A stretch of DNA of 56,744 bases from UMGS1387 sp045540015 (GCA_045540015.1 JAZQGP010000057.1:1-56744); one strand, 5' to 3'. Shown: positions 42,855 through 51,770, numbered from the stretch's first letter. Notes: a model not told the origin generated them from the letters alone. Numbers and translations are program-made.

Positions 42855-43057
42855 GATTTCATCGAAGATGAAATCAGCGATATAAATTCCTGACGGAATT
42901 TGCGATATACCTTCGGTGCGATATATTACTTCGTAACGCGATATGTCCCTTCGGAACGAGATAAGGAATTTATATCATATCGCAACCGAATGAAATGAGG
43001 TTATATCGCATTTGAATGAAATAAAAATATATCGCACGAACGCAGTGCGTATATAGC
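42845..43057 (+). repeat. Hairpin array B (GCGATAT/ATATCGC separators)
   Basis: Separators GCGATAT lie at 42877, 42902, 42918 and 42938 (degenerate GTGATAT at 42845 and GAGATAA at 42958). Inverted ATATCGC lies at 42977, 43003 and 43029 (degenerate at 43051). Between them are hairpins: a 10-bp stem with GAA loop (42854-42876), then loops TGAC, TTC, TTC, TTC on the left and GAA, GAA, GCA on the right. GATATAAATTCC (42879-42890) recurs inverted at the centre (42965-42976). The hairpins at 42984-43002 and 43010-43028 carry opposed GA/GA or GA/AA steps two pairs under the GAA loop, as in array A. No ORF. Confidence 0.9.
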
Positions 43058-43104
43058 CAGAAAGAGGTTAAAATAAACGAAAAAACATATGTGGGGTGAT
43101 TTTT

Positions 43105-44589
43105 ATGAAGAAGGTTATACGTCATTTGGCGGTTGTTCTTGTGCTGGTTATGGTGCTTGCTTTTGCATCGAGTGCCGATTCCGGATTTATCAAAGTTCAG
43201 ATTGCACCGTTTTATACAGAGGCAGAGCATGTAAGCGTATACAACGGCAGCGTTGAATACCCGTTTATTCTTTATAAAAATGTAACCTATCTTCCGCTGA
43301 CAAAGGGTGTGTGTGAGAGGCTCGGACTTGTAACGGGCTTTGACTCACAAAAGGGGTTTTATGTTGTAAGCGAAGATTATGTTCCGTACATAGAGGATGA
43401 CAGAAACATATTCGGAACAAGTGCTCAGAATTATTACGGTGTCGAATACGATGCAGTTGTGCCTTCATACCCGATATATCTTAACGGAATACGAATTGAC
43501 AGCACAAAAGAAGAATATCCTTTCATTAATTTCAGAGGAATCACATATCTGCCTTTGACATACAAATTCGTCGTTGAAGAGCTTGACCTTGATCTTGAAT
43601 GGTCACAGGATAATCAGTCGTTGATTATCCAAAAGCCTGTACAGTACGGTCTTGTTGATGAGCTTTCGGGCGTTACATGGGAAGCTTATCTCGGAAAATC
43701 AGTGGAAAACGGAGTTCTTATTCGCAAGGACTCGCATGCATTTACCGAATACAAGGATGAATTTGGTCAGACAAAGCGCTATCCCTACAGTTGGTACGAC
43801 ACCTACCTTTTCAACACACAAACACAGTCCATGGAGCATCTCGAGCATTCTTCTTCCTACAAGAGTGATATCTTTGAATTTGAGGAATATGAGGAAAAGC
43901 CTGTTACGGACAAAGTCAGCGTGTCGGGAAATGCTCTGTGCTATGAGGATAAAGAGTTTTACACTTTTGATGGTGAGGCAGTGAGTGTGTATGCATACGA
44001 ATACGCTATTTCGGATGACAAGTCTGTAATAGTTGCGAGAGTAGGCTTTGGAAATGCTCCGGCGCCGTATACGTCAAATGCAGAATATCTGTTTTTAAAG
44101 ACACCCGAAGGTATAAAGCTTTTGCCGGAATATGACGGACTTCACTACTTTTCAGACCTTTATACCGACGGAAAGGGCGGTGCTTATATTTGCACAAACG
44201 GTTATGCACCCATGGGAAGCGGTAGATGGTCAACTCCGTTTTCATCGGTTTACTATCTTGACGCTATTGGAAATCTATCTGACCTTACCGAAGACTACCC
44301 TGATATAAACAGTCTTTGTGCAATAGACTTTATTGATGGGAAGCTATACGTTAAGGCAATGTACTATGGCTTAGATAAGTCGCTTTATACGGACCCCGTT
44401 CCTTTCAGCACGGTAAACGGCGGTTACTATGTTATTGACACAAATAACTCCAATGCACTTACAAAGCTTTATCCGTACATTTCCGGTGAAGTGTTTGTGT
44501 CAAACGGCACCTTTTACTGCCTTACAAGTTATGCTTATAAGCCGAGAATTATAAATCTTTCAAGCGGCGCAATTACAGAAATTGAATAA
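43105..44589 (+). CDS. Secreted protein with copper-amine-oxidase-like ('stalk') repeats
   Basis: A 494-residue exported protein with signal peptide MKKVIRHLAVVLVLVMVLAFA. Two stalk-like beta repeats follow (SVEYPFILYKNVTYLPLT, about 50-70, and EYPFINFRGITYLPLT, about 138-155), each with the typical YLPLT ending. The remaining ~300 residues are beta-rich and look like a propeller or other repeated fold (TYLFNTQTQSMEHL, YLFLKTPEGIKLLPEYDGLHY), ending at NLSSGAITEIE. ATG 43105 follows GGGGTGAT. It would be transcribed behind array B and is followed by a second stalk protein gene. Function unknown; surface structure or envelope sensing is possible. Confidence 0.8.
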   Translation: MKKVIRHLAVVLVLVMVLAFASSADSGFIKVQIAPFYTEAEHVSVYNGSVEYPFILYKNVTYLPLTKGVCERLGLVTGFDSQKGFYVVSEDYVPYIEDDRNIFGTSAQNYYGVEYDAVVPSYPIYLNGIRIDSTKEEYPFINFRGITYLPLTYKFVVEELDLDLEWSQDNQSLIIQKPVQYGLVDELSGVTWEAYLGKSVENGVLIRKDSHAFTEYKDEFGQTKRYPYSWYDTYLFNTQTQSMEHLEHSSSYKSDIFEFEEYEEKPVTDKVSVSGNALCYEDKEFYTFDGEAVSVYAYEYAISDDKSVIVARVGFGNAPAPYTSNAEYLFLKTPEGIKLLPEYDGLHYFSDLYTDGKGGAYICTNGYAPMGSGRWSTPFSSVYYLDAIGNLSDLTEDYPDINSLCAIDFIDGKLYVKAMYYGLDKSLYTDPVPFSTVNGGYYVIDTNNSNALTKLYPYISGEVFVSNGTFYCLTSYAYKPRIINLSSGAITEIE

Positions 44590-44607
44590 ACGAACGGAGG
44601 AATGTTT

Positions 44608-45621
44608 ATGAAAAGAAAACTTTTGGCGATGCTTCTTGTAGCTGTTTATGCTTTGTCATGCTTTTGTGTGTTTGCGGAAGAAGGAATTTTTGTAATCTGT
44701 GAGGTTGGTCAAAACAAAGTTGTAAGTACCAAAAGAGAACGTATTGCAGCACCCAGACAATCATTTTATATGTATTACAACTACGGTGTAACAGATGCAG
44801 ACGGAAACTTTATCGTAGAACCCGTATATGATGAAATATCTGATTTCAAAGATGGCAGAGCCATGTTCAGAAAAGACGGAAAATTCGGATATTTCAACGA
44901 TCAGTGGGAAATTGCAATAGAGCCTGTTTATAAATCTGCGGCGCAGTTTTCCGAGGGACTTGCCTGTGTTGCAAACGACGATAATATGTACGGATTCATT
45001 GACACAGACGGAAACACCGTGATTCCCTTTGAATATCACGGCGCAATCTCATTCTCAAACGGAATTGCTTACATTTACGGTGAATACATTGAGGGATACA
45101 ATTTCAACAGTTTCAGAAAAGTAGGAATAATCGATAAAAACGGCAATATTGTTGAGCCGCTTCGCTTTATACATAAACCGGACTACGATGTTATCATGTC
45201 TGAAAACAATGTAAATATCAACGGTACTGTTTACAGCAACAGTGAATTGCAGTATCCTTTTATAAATTATCTTGGCTACACATACATTCCTCTTACGTAC
45301 CACGGTTGCCGTGAAATGGGCTTTGTATGTAACTGGAGTGCCGAAAAGGGACTTGTGCTTGAGAACGCGGCAGAAACGCCCGGAAGCATACTCGGCAGTA
45401 ATACAATGAAACGCGGAGAATATTTTAAAGCATTGCTTTACAATGGAACTCTTACAATAGGTGATACGGTTTATACAGCAGATGACATTTATTATCCGCT
45501 TCTCACGTGGAACGACGTTGTCTATATGCCGGTACTTTGGAGACAGGGTATGGAGGCACTTGGTCTTAACTATTCCTATGACCTTGACAGCAGAAGTCTG
45601 GTTATAAATATCAAAAGATAA
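44608..45621 (+). CDS. Secreted WG-repeat protein with stalk-like repeats
   Basis: A 337-residue exported protein with signal peptide MKRKLLAMLLVAVYALSCFCVFA. Three WG-type repeats cover about residues 50-190 (DADGNFIVEPVYDEISDFKDG, DGKFGYFNDQWEIAIEPVY, NMYGFIDTDGNTVIPFEY and KVGIIDKNGNIVEPL). Two stalk-like repeats follow (LQYPFINYLGYTYIPLT and IYYPLLTWNDVVYMPVLW). ATG 44608 is seven bases after GGAGG; ATG 44602 is too close to that site. It lies 18 bases after the previous gene and shares the same domain style, so the pair is one operon of surface proteins of unknown role. Confidence 0.85.
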   Translation: MKRKLLAMLLVAVYALSCFCVFAEEGIFVICEVGQNKVVSTKRERIAAPRQSFYMYYNYGVTDADGNFIVEPVYDEISDFKDGRAMFRKDGKFGYFNDQWEIAIEPVYKSAAQFSEGLACVANDDNMYGFIDTDGNTVIPFEYHGAISFSNGIAYIYGEYIEGYNFNSFRKVGIIDKNGNIVEPLRFIHKPDYDVIMSENNVNINGTVYSNSELQYPFINYLGYTYIPLTYHGCREMGFVCNWSAEKGLVLENAAETPGSILGSNTMKRGEYFKALLYNGTLTIGDTVYTADDIYYPLLTWNDVVYMPVLWRQGMEALGLNYSYDLDSRSLVINIKR

Positions 45622-45643
45622 ATAGGTACGTGGAAATAAAACG

Positions 45644-45676
45644 GGCTGTGACAGGTTTTGGTCACAGCCTTGTTTT
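45644..45676. terminator. Bidirectional terminator
   Basis: A perfect 9-bp stem (45644-45652 with 45661-45669) has a T-rich tail on the right and an A-rich left flank. It serves the WG-protein operon and, on the minus strand, recN. Confidence 0.85.
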
Positions 45677-45721
45677 GTATACATTTGTATCGCGAAAGCC
45701 TTTGCAGAGATTTTTAGATTC

Positions 45722-47386
45722 TCAGATTTGGATTAATTCTCTGGCGGCATTTCTTGCAGATTCGGTAATGTTAATGCCTGCTAAAATCCGTGCAGTCTCT
45801 TCAATTCGTTCATTGTAAGAAAGCGGCTTTACGGAGGTTTGTGTTCTGCTGTCTTCTTCATGCTTTGATACAAGAAAATGAGTGTGCGCAAGAGATGCGA
45901 TTTGTGCGGAATGTGTAACACACAGAACCTGTGAATACTTTGAAATTTCTTTTAGCTTTACGCCTATTCTTCTTGAAGTTTTACCCGAAATACCCGTGTC
46001 AACCTCGTCAAAAATAAGCGTGTCAATGCCGTCTTTTTGTGCAATGACATTTTTTATGGCAAGCATGATTCTTGAAAGCTCACCGCCTGAGGCCGTTTTG
46101 CAAAGGGGAGAAAAATCTTCGCCTGCGTTGGTTTGAATGAAAAACTCAATATCGTCAGAGCCGTCTTTTGAAAATGGCTTGTCGGCAAATTTTGTCATAA
46201 ACTTTGTCTTTGACATTTCGAGATATTCAAATTCTTCTTCAACACGTTTTTTTAGAGTATCTGCGGCAGCTTTTCGGCTGTCAGATAATTTCTTTGAAGC
46301 TGCCTTTACCTTTTCGGCACTGACTTTCAGTTTTGACATAAGCATTTCCGTATGCTTGTCGGCGTTTTCTAAGATTTCAAGCTCTTTGCAGGCTTTGTCA
46401 TAGTATTCAAGAATTTCAGCTATGTCCGAGCCGTATTTTCTTTTGGCTCTGGCGATATCGTCAAGACGCTCTTCAATTTTGTCAAGTGTTACCATCGGGT
46501 CTTCATCTGAAACGCCGCCAAGATCTGAGATTGTTTCAGCAATGTCCAGTATTTCGCTTCTGAATGATGTAAGCTTTTCAATGTACTCGTCCATTCCGTC
46601 TGTAATACGTGAAAGAGAAGTGAGTGCGTCGATTGCCCTGTCAATGCTGTCGCAGGCAGAAAAGCCGCTTCCTGCACCGTACAGGCTTTCATATACTTCT
46701 TTTGAACTGCGGCAGATTTTTTCAATATTAGTCAGACGTCTTTTCTCGGCAATAAGTTTTTCTTCTTCACCGTCTTTCAGTTTTAAAGAGGATATGTCTT
46801 TTATCTGAAAAGAAAGCATTTCAATCTGACGAAGTTTTTGTGTATCGTCTATTTTGCTGTTGTCGTATTCGCGCTTCAGGGCGCAGTATTCGTCAAAAGC
46901 TGTTCTGTATTCGTTAAGGAGTGCGCTGTTTTCTGCGTATCTGTCGAGAACGGCTCTGTGACTGTCGCGAACTAAAAGCTCCTGATTGTCATGCTGACCG
47001 TGAATGTTAATAAGAAAAGGACTGATTTCACGAAGAAGCGAGAGGGGAACAGGCTTTGAATTAATTCTTACATTGCTTTTTCCCTCGGTGTTGAGTGTAC
47101 GGGTTATGTATATAAGTCCGTCTTCGTCTGCACTGACACCCGCGTTTTCACATTTTTTCAGACACGGCTCGCTCATGTCGCAGAATATTGCTTCAACAAG
47201 TGCAGTTTGTTCTCCGTTTCTGATAAGCTCCTTTGAAGTGCGTGAGCCTGAAATTAAGCCTATGCTGTCAATAATGATACTTTTGCCGGCTCCGGTTTCA
47301 CCCGTAAAAGCGCAAAACTCACCGGTAAATTCTATATCAAGTTTTTTTATGAGTGCAATGTTTTCAATGTGAATTGATTTTAACAT
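45722..47386 (-). CDS. recN: DNA repair protein RecN
   Basis: A 554-residue SMC-like ATPase that acts at double-strand breaks. Walker A is GETGAGKS (29-36), the long middle part is coiled-coil, and the C-terminal half has the ABC signature TASGGELSRIMLAIKN followed by Walker B LIFDEVDTGISGKTSR and the switch segment VLCVTHSAQIASLA. Last gene of the tlyA-nadK-argR-recN unit, 20 bases after argR. ATG follows AAGGAG. Family length is typical. Confidence 0.97.
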   Translation of the reverse strand: MLKSIHIENIALIKKLDIEFTGEFCAFTGETGAGKSIIIDSIGLISGSRTSKELIRNGEQTALVEAIFCDMSEPCLKKCENAGVSADEDGLIYITRTLNTEGKSNVRINSKPVPLSLLREISPFLINIHGQHDNQELLVRDSHRAVLDRYAENSALLNEYRTAFDEYCALKREYDNSKIDDTQKLRQIEMLSFQIKDISSLKLKDGEEEKLIAEKRRLTNIEKICRSSKEVYESLYGAGSGFSACDSIDRAIDALTSLSRITDGMDEYIEKLTSFRSEILDIAETISDLGGVSDEDPMVTLDKIEERLDDIARAKRKYGSDIAEILEYYDKACKELEILENADKHTEMLMSKLKVSAEKVKAASKKLSDSRKAAADTLKKRVEEEFEYLEMSKTKFMTKFADKPFSKDGSDDIEFFIQTNAGEDFSPLCKTASGGELSRIMLAIKNVIAQKDGIDTLIFDEVDTGISGKTSRRIGVKLKEISKYSQVLCVTHSAQIASLAHTHFLVSKHEEDSRTQTSVKPLSYNERIEETARILAGINITESARNAARELIQI

Positions 47387-47406
47387 TACGTCTTGCTCCT
47401 TGTGTC

Positions 47407-47883
47407 TTAGCCTTTAATACTTTTTGTGAGTTTCTTTGCGAAATCCTGAGAATCGTTTTCCGAGGAGGTTACAATCATTATGGTGTCGTCACCCGCAACA
47501 GAGCCGATTATTGTCGGAACGTCAAGTGCATCAATTGCAGCAGCCGCTGCCTGTGCCATGCCTGAGTAGGTACGCATAACAACAATGTTTCCCGAATAGT
47601 TTATCTTTACAACTGCTTCCGACAATATGTTTTTAAACTTGTTTCCGAGTCTTGTGTCAATATCGGAGTTCAGAGTATTTGCGGCATATTTGTATTTTGT
47701 TTGCCGTCCGTTCTTTTCTCCTGTGCTGACTTTTACCAAGCGAAGGTCTTTAATATCTCTTGAAACCGTTGCCTGAGTTGCGGTAAAACCTTCTTTTGAC
47801 AGGAACTGAGTAAGCTCCTCCTGAGTTTCGATTTCATATTTGTTTATAAGCTCTAGGATTTTTGATTGTCTGTGTGATTTCAT
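47407..47883 (-). CDS. argR: Arginine repressor
   Basis: A 158-residue ArgR/AhrC. The winged-helix N-terminus contains FTATQATVSRDIKDLRLVKV. The C-terminal oligomerisation and arginine-binding domain has GMAQAAAAAIDALDVPTIIGSVAGDDTIMIV, with the GDDT motif that contacts arginine. It represses arginine biosynthesis and may activate catabolism. It sits between nadK and recN, the conserved position in Firmicutes; no arginine genes are in this window. Confidence 0.97.
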   Translation of the reverse strand: MKSHRQSKILELINKYEIETQEELTQFLSKEGFTATQATVSRDIKDLRLVKVSTGEKNGRQTKYKYAANTLNSDIDTRLGNKFKNILSEAVVKINYSGNIVVMRTYSGMAQAAAAAIDALDVPTIIGSVAGDDTIMIVTSSENDSQDFAKKLTKSIKG

Positions 47884-47901
47884 GTTATTACTTCTCCGAA
47901 A

Positions 47902-48834
47902 TTATTTTTCTGTGTTGGCAATACTCAGCTTTTGATTGAGAACACTGTAAAAATCATTGTCCTTAAGCCTTAAAAGCTTGGTGTAATAAGGAGACTTTGT
48001 GATTCTGATAATATCACCGTCATAGATGGTTTTCGCACCGATGCCGTCGATTGTGCAGAAAGCCTCATTGATTTTATCTGCCTTGAATTCGACTTCTATA
48101 ACAGAGCTGTCGGAAAAAACTACGGCTCCCGGATTTATGCACATATACGGGCACACGGGTACTGCACAAATGCACTCAAGTCCGGGATCGATAATCGGAC
48201 CACCTGCCGACATACAGTAAGCGGTAGAGCCTGTGGGAGTTGAAATTATTATGCCGTCTGCTCTGTAGCTTGAAATGCTTTTGCCGTCGCACATCAGACG
48301 AAGTCCTGCCATTCTTGAAACCGCACCTTTTGATATAACGACATCGTTAAGAGCGTTTGCGCTGTAAACAACACGTCCGTTTCTCACTATTTCAGCCTTC
48401 AGCATCATTCGCTTGTCGATATTTATGCATTTGCTTTGCTCAATGCTTGAAATGCTTCCTAGGGAAACAATACTTTTGATAAGTTCAAGCTCCGTTACCT
48501 CAAGCTCCGCAATATATCCGACTTTCCCAAGGTTTATGCCCAATATGTAAGCACCGCCCTGAGAAGCACGCTTTGCAATTTTCAGTATTGTTCCGTCACC
48601 GCCGAAAACTATGCATATATCCGCCTTGCGGAACATTATATGCTCCGGATAATATTCAATTTTATAATTCGCCAGATAGCTTTCGGCGATAGGCGTATTT
48701 CCGTTGTACGGATTTTTAAAAACCTCCGACATCATAACGGACACGTCTTGCTCTGACAGTAAGTCAAGCAGTTGCCTTGTGTATGTCAGTTCTTTGTCCT
48801 TGTTAGGATTAACGGTAATTGCTATCTTAAGCAT
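47902..48834 (-). CDS. nadK: NAD kinase
   Basis: A 310-residue ATP-NAD kinase that produces NADP. The diagnostic GGDGT motif is at 78-82 (FGGDGTILKIAKRA), followed by NLGKVGYIAELE. The conserved glycine-rich block is TPTGSTAYCMSAGGPI. ATG follows AAAGGGAG. Located between tlyA and argR on one transcript. It is cytosolic and housekeeping. Confidence 0.97.
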   Translation of the reverse strand: MLKIAITVNPNKDKELTYTRQLLDLLSEQDVSVMMSEVFKNPYNGNTPIAESYLANYKIEYYPEHIMFRKADICIVFGGDGTILKIAKRASQGGAYILGINLGKVGYIAELEVTELELIKSIVSLGSISSIEQSKCINIDKRMMLKAEIVRNGRVVYSANALNDVVISKGAVSRMAGLRLMCDGKSISSYRADGIIISTPTGSTAYCMSAGGPIIDPGLECICAVPVCPYMCINPGAVVFSDSSVIEVEFKADKINEAFCTIDGIGAKTIYDGDIIRITKSPYYTKLLRLKDNDFYSVLNQKLSIANTEK

Positions 48835-48872
48835 GGTATGCTCCCTTTAAAAATATTTGTAAAATGTAAAAC

Positions 48873-49604
48873 TCATGATTTTAAGTGCAGAAGGTATTCC
48901 ACATTTCCGTCACCGCCGGTGATGGGAGAAACAGTGTGTGAAGCATAAGTAAAACCGAAAGCCAAAGCTTCCTGTATAACTTTGTCAAGTGCCGATTTTC
49001 GTACTTTCTCGTCTTTGACAATGCCGTGCTTTCCAATGTTTGATTTGCCAACCTCAAATTGGGGTTTGACAAGCGTAATAATATCACAGTTGTCCTTAAT
49101 AATCCGCTTTATTGCAGGGAAGAGAAGTGTTTGAGAAATGAAAGACACATCCATTACAGCAAGACTTACCTTTTCACCGAATGAGTCCTCTGTCAGTGTT
49201 CTTGCATTCACGCCCTCCATTGAAATAACACGATTGTCATCGCGCAGCTTCTTTGCAAGCTGGTTTGTTCCCGAATCAACAGCGTATACTTTTTCAGCAC
49301 CGTTTATCAGCAGACACTCCGTAAATCCGCCTGTTGAAGCACCGATGTCTGCACATATAAGCCCTTTTGGAGAAACACCAAATTCCTGCAGAGCTTTTTC
49401 GAGTTTGAGACCGCCTCTGCCGACATATTCTGGTTTTTCTGAAGAAGCAACCTCAACTTTGTCTGTGTCGGCAACATCGAAGGATGCTTTGTTTATGCTT
49501 TTGCCGTTGACGGTTACTCTGTTTTCTTCAAGTATAGCTTTTGCTTTGGTTCTGCTGTCGGCAAAGCCGTTTTGAGTAAGAAAAATATCAATTCTCATTT
49601 GCAT
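48873..49604 (-). CDS. tlyA: TlyA-family rRNA 2'-O-methyltransferase / hemolysin-like protein
   Basis: A 243-residue protein with an N-terminal S4 RNA-binding domain (about 3-62, RIDIFLTQNGFADSRTKAKA) and a FtsJ-like SAM-binding methyltransferase fold with ADIGASTGGFTECLL (about 84-98). TlyA methylates the 2'-hydroxyl of cytidines in 16S and/or 23S rRNA; the hemolysin name is historical. First gene of the tlyA-nadK-argR-recN unit. ATG 49604 or 49598 (MRID) are both possible; the ribosome binding site is weak. Confidence 0.93.
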   Translation of the reverse strand: MQMRIDIFLTQNGFADSRTKAKAILEENRVTVNGKSINKASFDVADTDKVEVASSEKPEYVGRGGLKLEKALQEFGVSPKGLICADIGASTGGFTECLLINGAEKVYAVDSGTNQLAKKLRDDNRVISMEGVNARTLTEDSFGEKVSLAVMDVSFISQTLLFPAIKRIIKDNCDIITLVKPQFEVGKSNIGKHGIVKDEKVRKSALDKVIQEALAFGFTYASHTVSPITGGDGNVEYLLHLKS

Positions 49605-49643
49605 GTTGTTTCTTTCAGTGAATATTTTGCATAATTATACATA

Positions 49644-49672
49644 ATTATAATGCATAATCTTATAAATGTCAA
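49644..49672 (-). promoter_or_regulatory. Sigma-A promoter of tlyA-nadK-argR-recN
   Basis: Minus-strand TTGACA, 17-base spacer, TATAAT, giving a leader of about 30 bases. Confidence 0.82.
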
Positions 49673-49775
49673 TAAATGAAGTGAAAATTTAGTGTGATTT
49701 AAAATATAACTCTTGCGAATATCCGTGTTTATTTAATTAAAACAGAATTATTTTGAAAAACATTAAAAAGACCTC

Positions 49776-49804
49776 TTGCAAATTTTGAGGAAATTTGGTA
49801 AAAT
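49776..49804 (+). promoter_or_regulatory. Sigma-A promoter of upp
   Basis: TTGCAA, 17-base spacer, TAAAAT (49799-49804) with TGG before the -10, about 28 bases ahead of the start region. Confidence 0.75.
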
Positions 49805-49838
49805 ATATTGAAATCATAAAGTAAAGGAAGTATGAATT

Positions 49839-50471
49839 ATGTCGAACAACGTAACAGTATTTGACCATCCGCTTATCACTCATAAGATTTCCATTCTCCG
49901 CGACGAAAAAACGGGAAGCAAGCAGTTCAGAGAGCTTATCGAAGAAATCGCAATGCTTATGGGATATGAAGCAATGCGCGATCTTCCGATGGAAACCGTA
50001 ACGGTAAAAACTCCCATTACTACAACACAGACCAAGATGATAGCAGGTAAAAAGCTTGCCATAGTCCCGATTCTCAGAGCAGGTCTCGGAATGGTTGACG
50101 GAATACTTGCACTTGTGCCGTCTGCCAAGGTCGGACATATCGGGCTTTACAGAGACGAAGAAACTCTTGAGCCTCATGAATACTACTGTAAATTACCTGC
50201 TGATATTGATAACAGACTTGTTGTGATTCTTGACCCCATGCTTGCAACAGGCGGTTCGGGTTCTGCAGCTGTTGACTTTATAAAGAAGAAGGGCTGTACA
50301 AACATTAAGTTCATGTCTATTATTGCAGCTCCCGAAGGAATTAAGCGTCTGACAGAAGACCATCCCGACATTCAGCTTTACTGTGGTTGCCTTGATGAAA
50401 AGCTTAATGAAAACGGATATATTGTTCCCGGTCTCGGTGATGCAGGCGACAGAATATTCGGAACAAAGTGA
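49839..50471 (+). CDS. upp: Uracil phosphoribosyltransferase
   Basis: A 210-residue pyrimidine-salvage enzyme converting uracil and PRPP to UMP. Typical features are VPILRAGLGMVDGIL, the PRPP-binding loop ILDPMLATGGS (about 130-140) and the uracil-binding C-terminal block ENGYIVPGLGDAGDR. ATG follows AAAGGAAG. Monocistronic, with its own promoter and terminator. Confidence 0.97.
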   Translation: MSNNVTVFDHPLITHKISILRDEKTGSKQFRELIEEIAMLMGYEAMRDLPMETVTVKTPITTTQTKMIAGKKLAIVPILRAGLGMVDGILALVPSAKVGHIGLYRDEETLEPHEYYCKLPADIDNRLVVILDPMLATGGSGSAAVDFIKKKGCTNIKFMSIIAAPEGIKRLTEDHPDIQLYCGCLDEKLNENGYIVPGLGDAGDRIFGTK

Positions 50472-50494
50472 TTTTTTAAAATAAAATCAGGTTA

Positions 50495-50528
50495 AAATGA
50501 TGTTTCTTTAACGGGACATCATTTTTTT
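50495..50528 (+). terminator. Intrinsic terminator of upp
   Basis: A 9-bp stem (50495-50503 with 50516-50524) followed by a T run. Confidence 0.85.
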
Positions 50529-50603
50529 GTTGTTTTGTTTCTTTGATACCTGTCAAGATGTTTGTGGTTTTGACATAACATATATCGGGAGTGATGCGTC
50601 AAA

Positions 50604-51299
50604 ATGAGAAAGAATAAAAAACACGGAAAGATATATGCAATGTTTATTTTCATATTAATCATGTTAGTTTCGGCAACTGTTATTATCGAGCAGAGAATGT
50701 CGGAAATTGTAATAGATATAGCACGTCAGAAGGTAAAATCCCAGGCGTACATAATAATAAGCGAAACAATATGGCGTGAAATTGACCGAAGCAATGTTTC
50801 TTATGACACACTTGTGCGGTTTGAAAAAGACACAAACGGTAACATACGTGCGCTTAAAACCGATATAATAGAAGTGAATAAGCTTAAATCAAAGCTTTCT
50901 CTTGAGATACTGCATGCACTTGAAAACAAGGAAGAAATGTCGGTGTCTGTTCCACTGGGTGCAATTTTCGGAACAGAAATACTCTCGGGATTCGGTCCGA
51001 GAGTGAGAATTGACGTAATGCCCGTGGGTACGGTTGCCGCCGATATGGAAAACATAATAATGAGTGCAGGCATAAATCAGACAAGACATCAGATCATGAT
51101 GAATATAAATGCGAAGCTGTCAATAGTGGGTATGTTTAAACGCTCGTCTGTTTCGGTCGGCACAAATGTCTGTATAGCCGAAACTGTTATAGTGGGAAAT
51201 GTTCCCGAGTCTTATACAAGTATTTACGCAAGCGAAAATGAAGAAGTGCCTGAAAGTGCTGATATTGATTCAGACATTATTTTTGATTTTGTTTACTGA
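50604..51299 (+). CDS. yunB: Sporulation protein YunB
   Basis: A 231-residue protein with one N-terminal membrane anchor (YAMFIFILIMLVSATVIIE) and an extracytoplasmic domain. The conserved YunB core includes FGPRVRIDVMPVGTVAADMENIIMSAGINQTRHQIMMNI. In Bacillus, yunB is transcribed in the mother cell and supports spore formation. No housekeeping promoter is evident upstream, and I could not identify a convincing sigma-E site. Its presence indicates a spore-forming lineage. Confidence 0.9.
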   Translation: MRKNKKHGKIYAMFIFILIMLVSATVIIEQRMSEIVIDIARQKVKSQAYIIISETIWREIDRSNVSYDTLVRFEKDTNGNIRALKTDIIEVNKLKSKLSLEILHALENKEEMSVSVPLGAIFGTEILSGFGPRVRIDVMPVGTVAADMENIIMSAGINQTRHQIMMNINAKLSIVGMFKRSSVSVGTNVCIAETVIVGNVPESYTSIYASENEEVPESADIDSDIIFDFVY

Positions 51300-51304
51300 T
51301 ACAT

Positions 51305-51715
51305 TTAAACTGAATAAACGGATATAAAAATGAACAGGACAAAACAAAGAGCAATTTTTTCTCTGTAATGAATTCCGATTTTTTTCAGTAACGCAAACAT
51401 TACACAAAGTAGTAAAAGTCCTTTGAAAATTGAAATGAGAATTAAAGTGCCTGTGTTGAGGCTAAGCAAAAATGATAAAATACTGCTTATACCACCATAT
51501 ACAACACCGTTTAAAGCTCCGTATAAAATCACATTTTTGAATTTTTCAGCTCTTTTGTTGCCGTAAAACAACACGGACACTACGGTAAACACGGTGATTG
51601 CTTCAAAGAAGTCTGTGAGCTTTGCCGACAGTGCTGACATTATCATAAGCAATGTATAAATACCTGCAACAGAAGCACCCGTGTTTCGTAGATATTTGAA
51701 GTAAGCTTTCAGCAT
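51305..51715 (-). CDS. Four-helix membrane protein of unknown function
   Basis: A 136-residue hydrophobic protein with four membrane segments (around 15-30, 38-50, 62-85 and 95-133) and short basic loops (YGNKRAEKFKN, KKIGIHYREK). It may belong to the TIGR04086-type small membrane proteins, but I cannot confirm this. It ends five bases from the convergent yunB gene and no terminator separates them. ATG 51715 has only a weak ribosome binding site. Confidence 0.6.
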   Translation of the reverse strand: MLKAYFKYLRNTGASVAGIYTLLMIMSALSAKLTDFFEAITVFTVVSVLFYGNKRAEKFKNVILYGALNGVVYGGISSILSFLLSLNTGTLILISIFKGLLLLCVMFALLKKIGIHYREKIALCFVLFIFISVYSV

Positions 51716-51770
51716 TACAACACCCCTGTACTATTGTTGCCAAAAGTAAAAAAGTGTTTCAGTTACATGA

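Noticed and set aside
42845..43057. Integron attC sites or a run of intrinsic terminators
   Set aside because: No cassettes or integrase, no T runs after the stems, and separators are identical 7-mers, unlike attC or terminator series.
50540..50600. Sigma-E promoter for yunB
   Set aside because: A CATAACAT segment resembles a sigma-E -10, but no matching -35 stands at the right distance.
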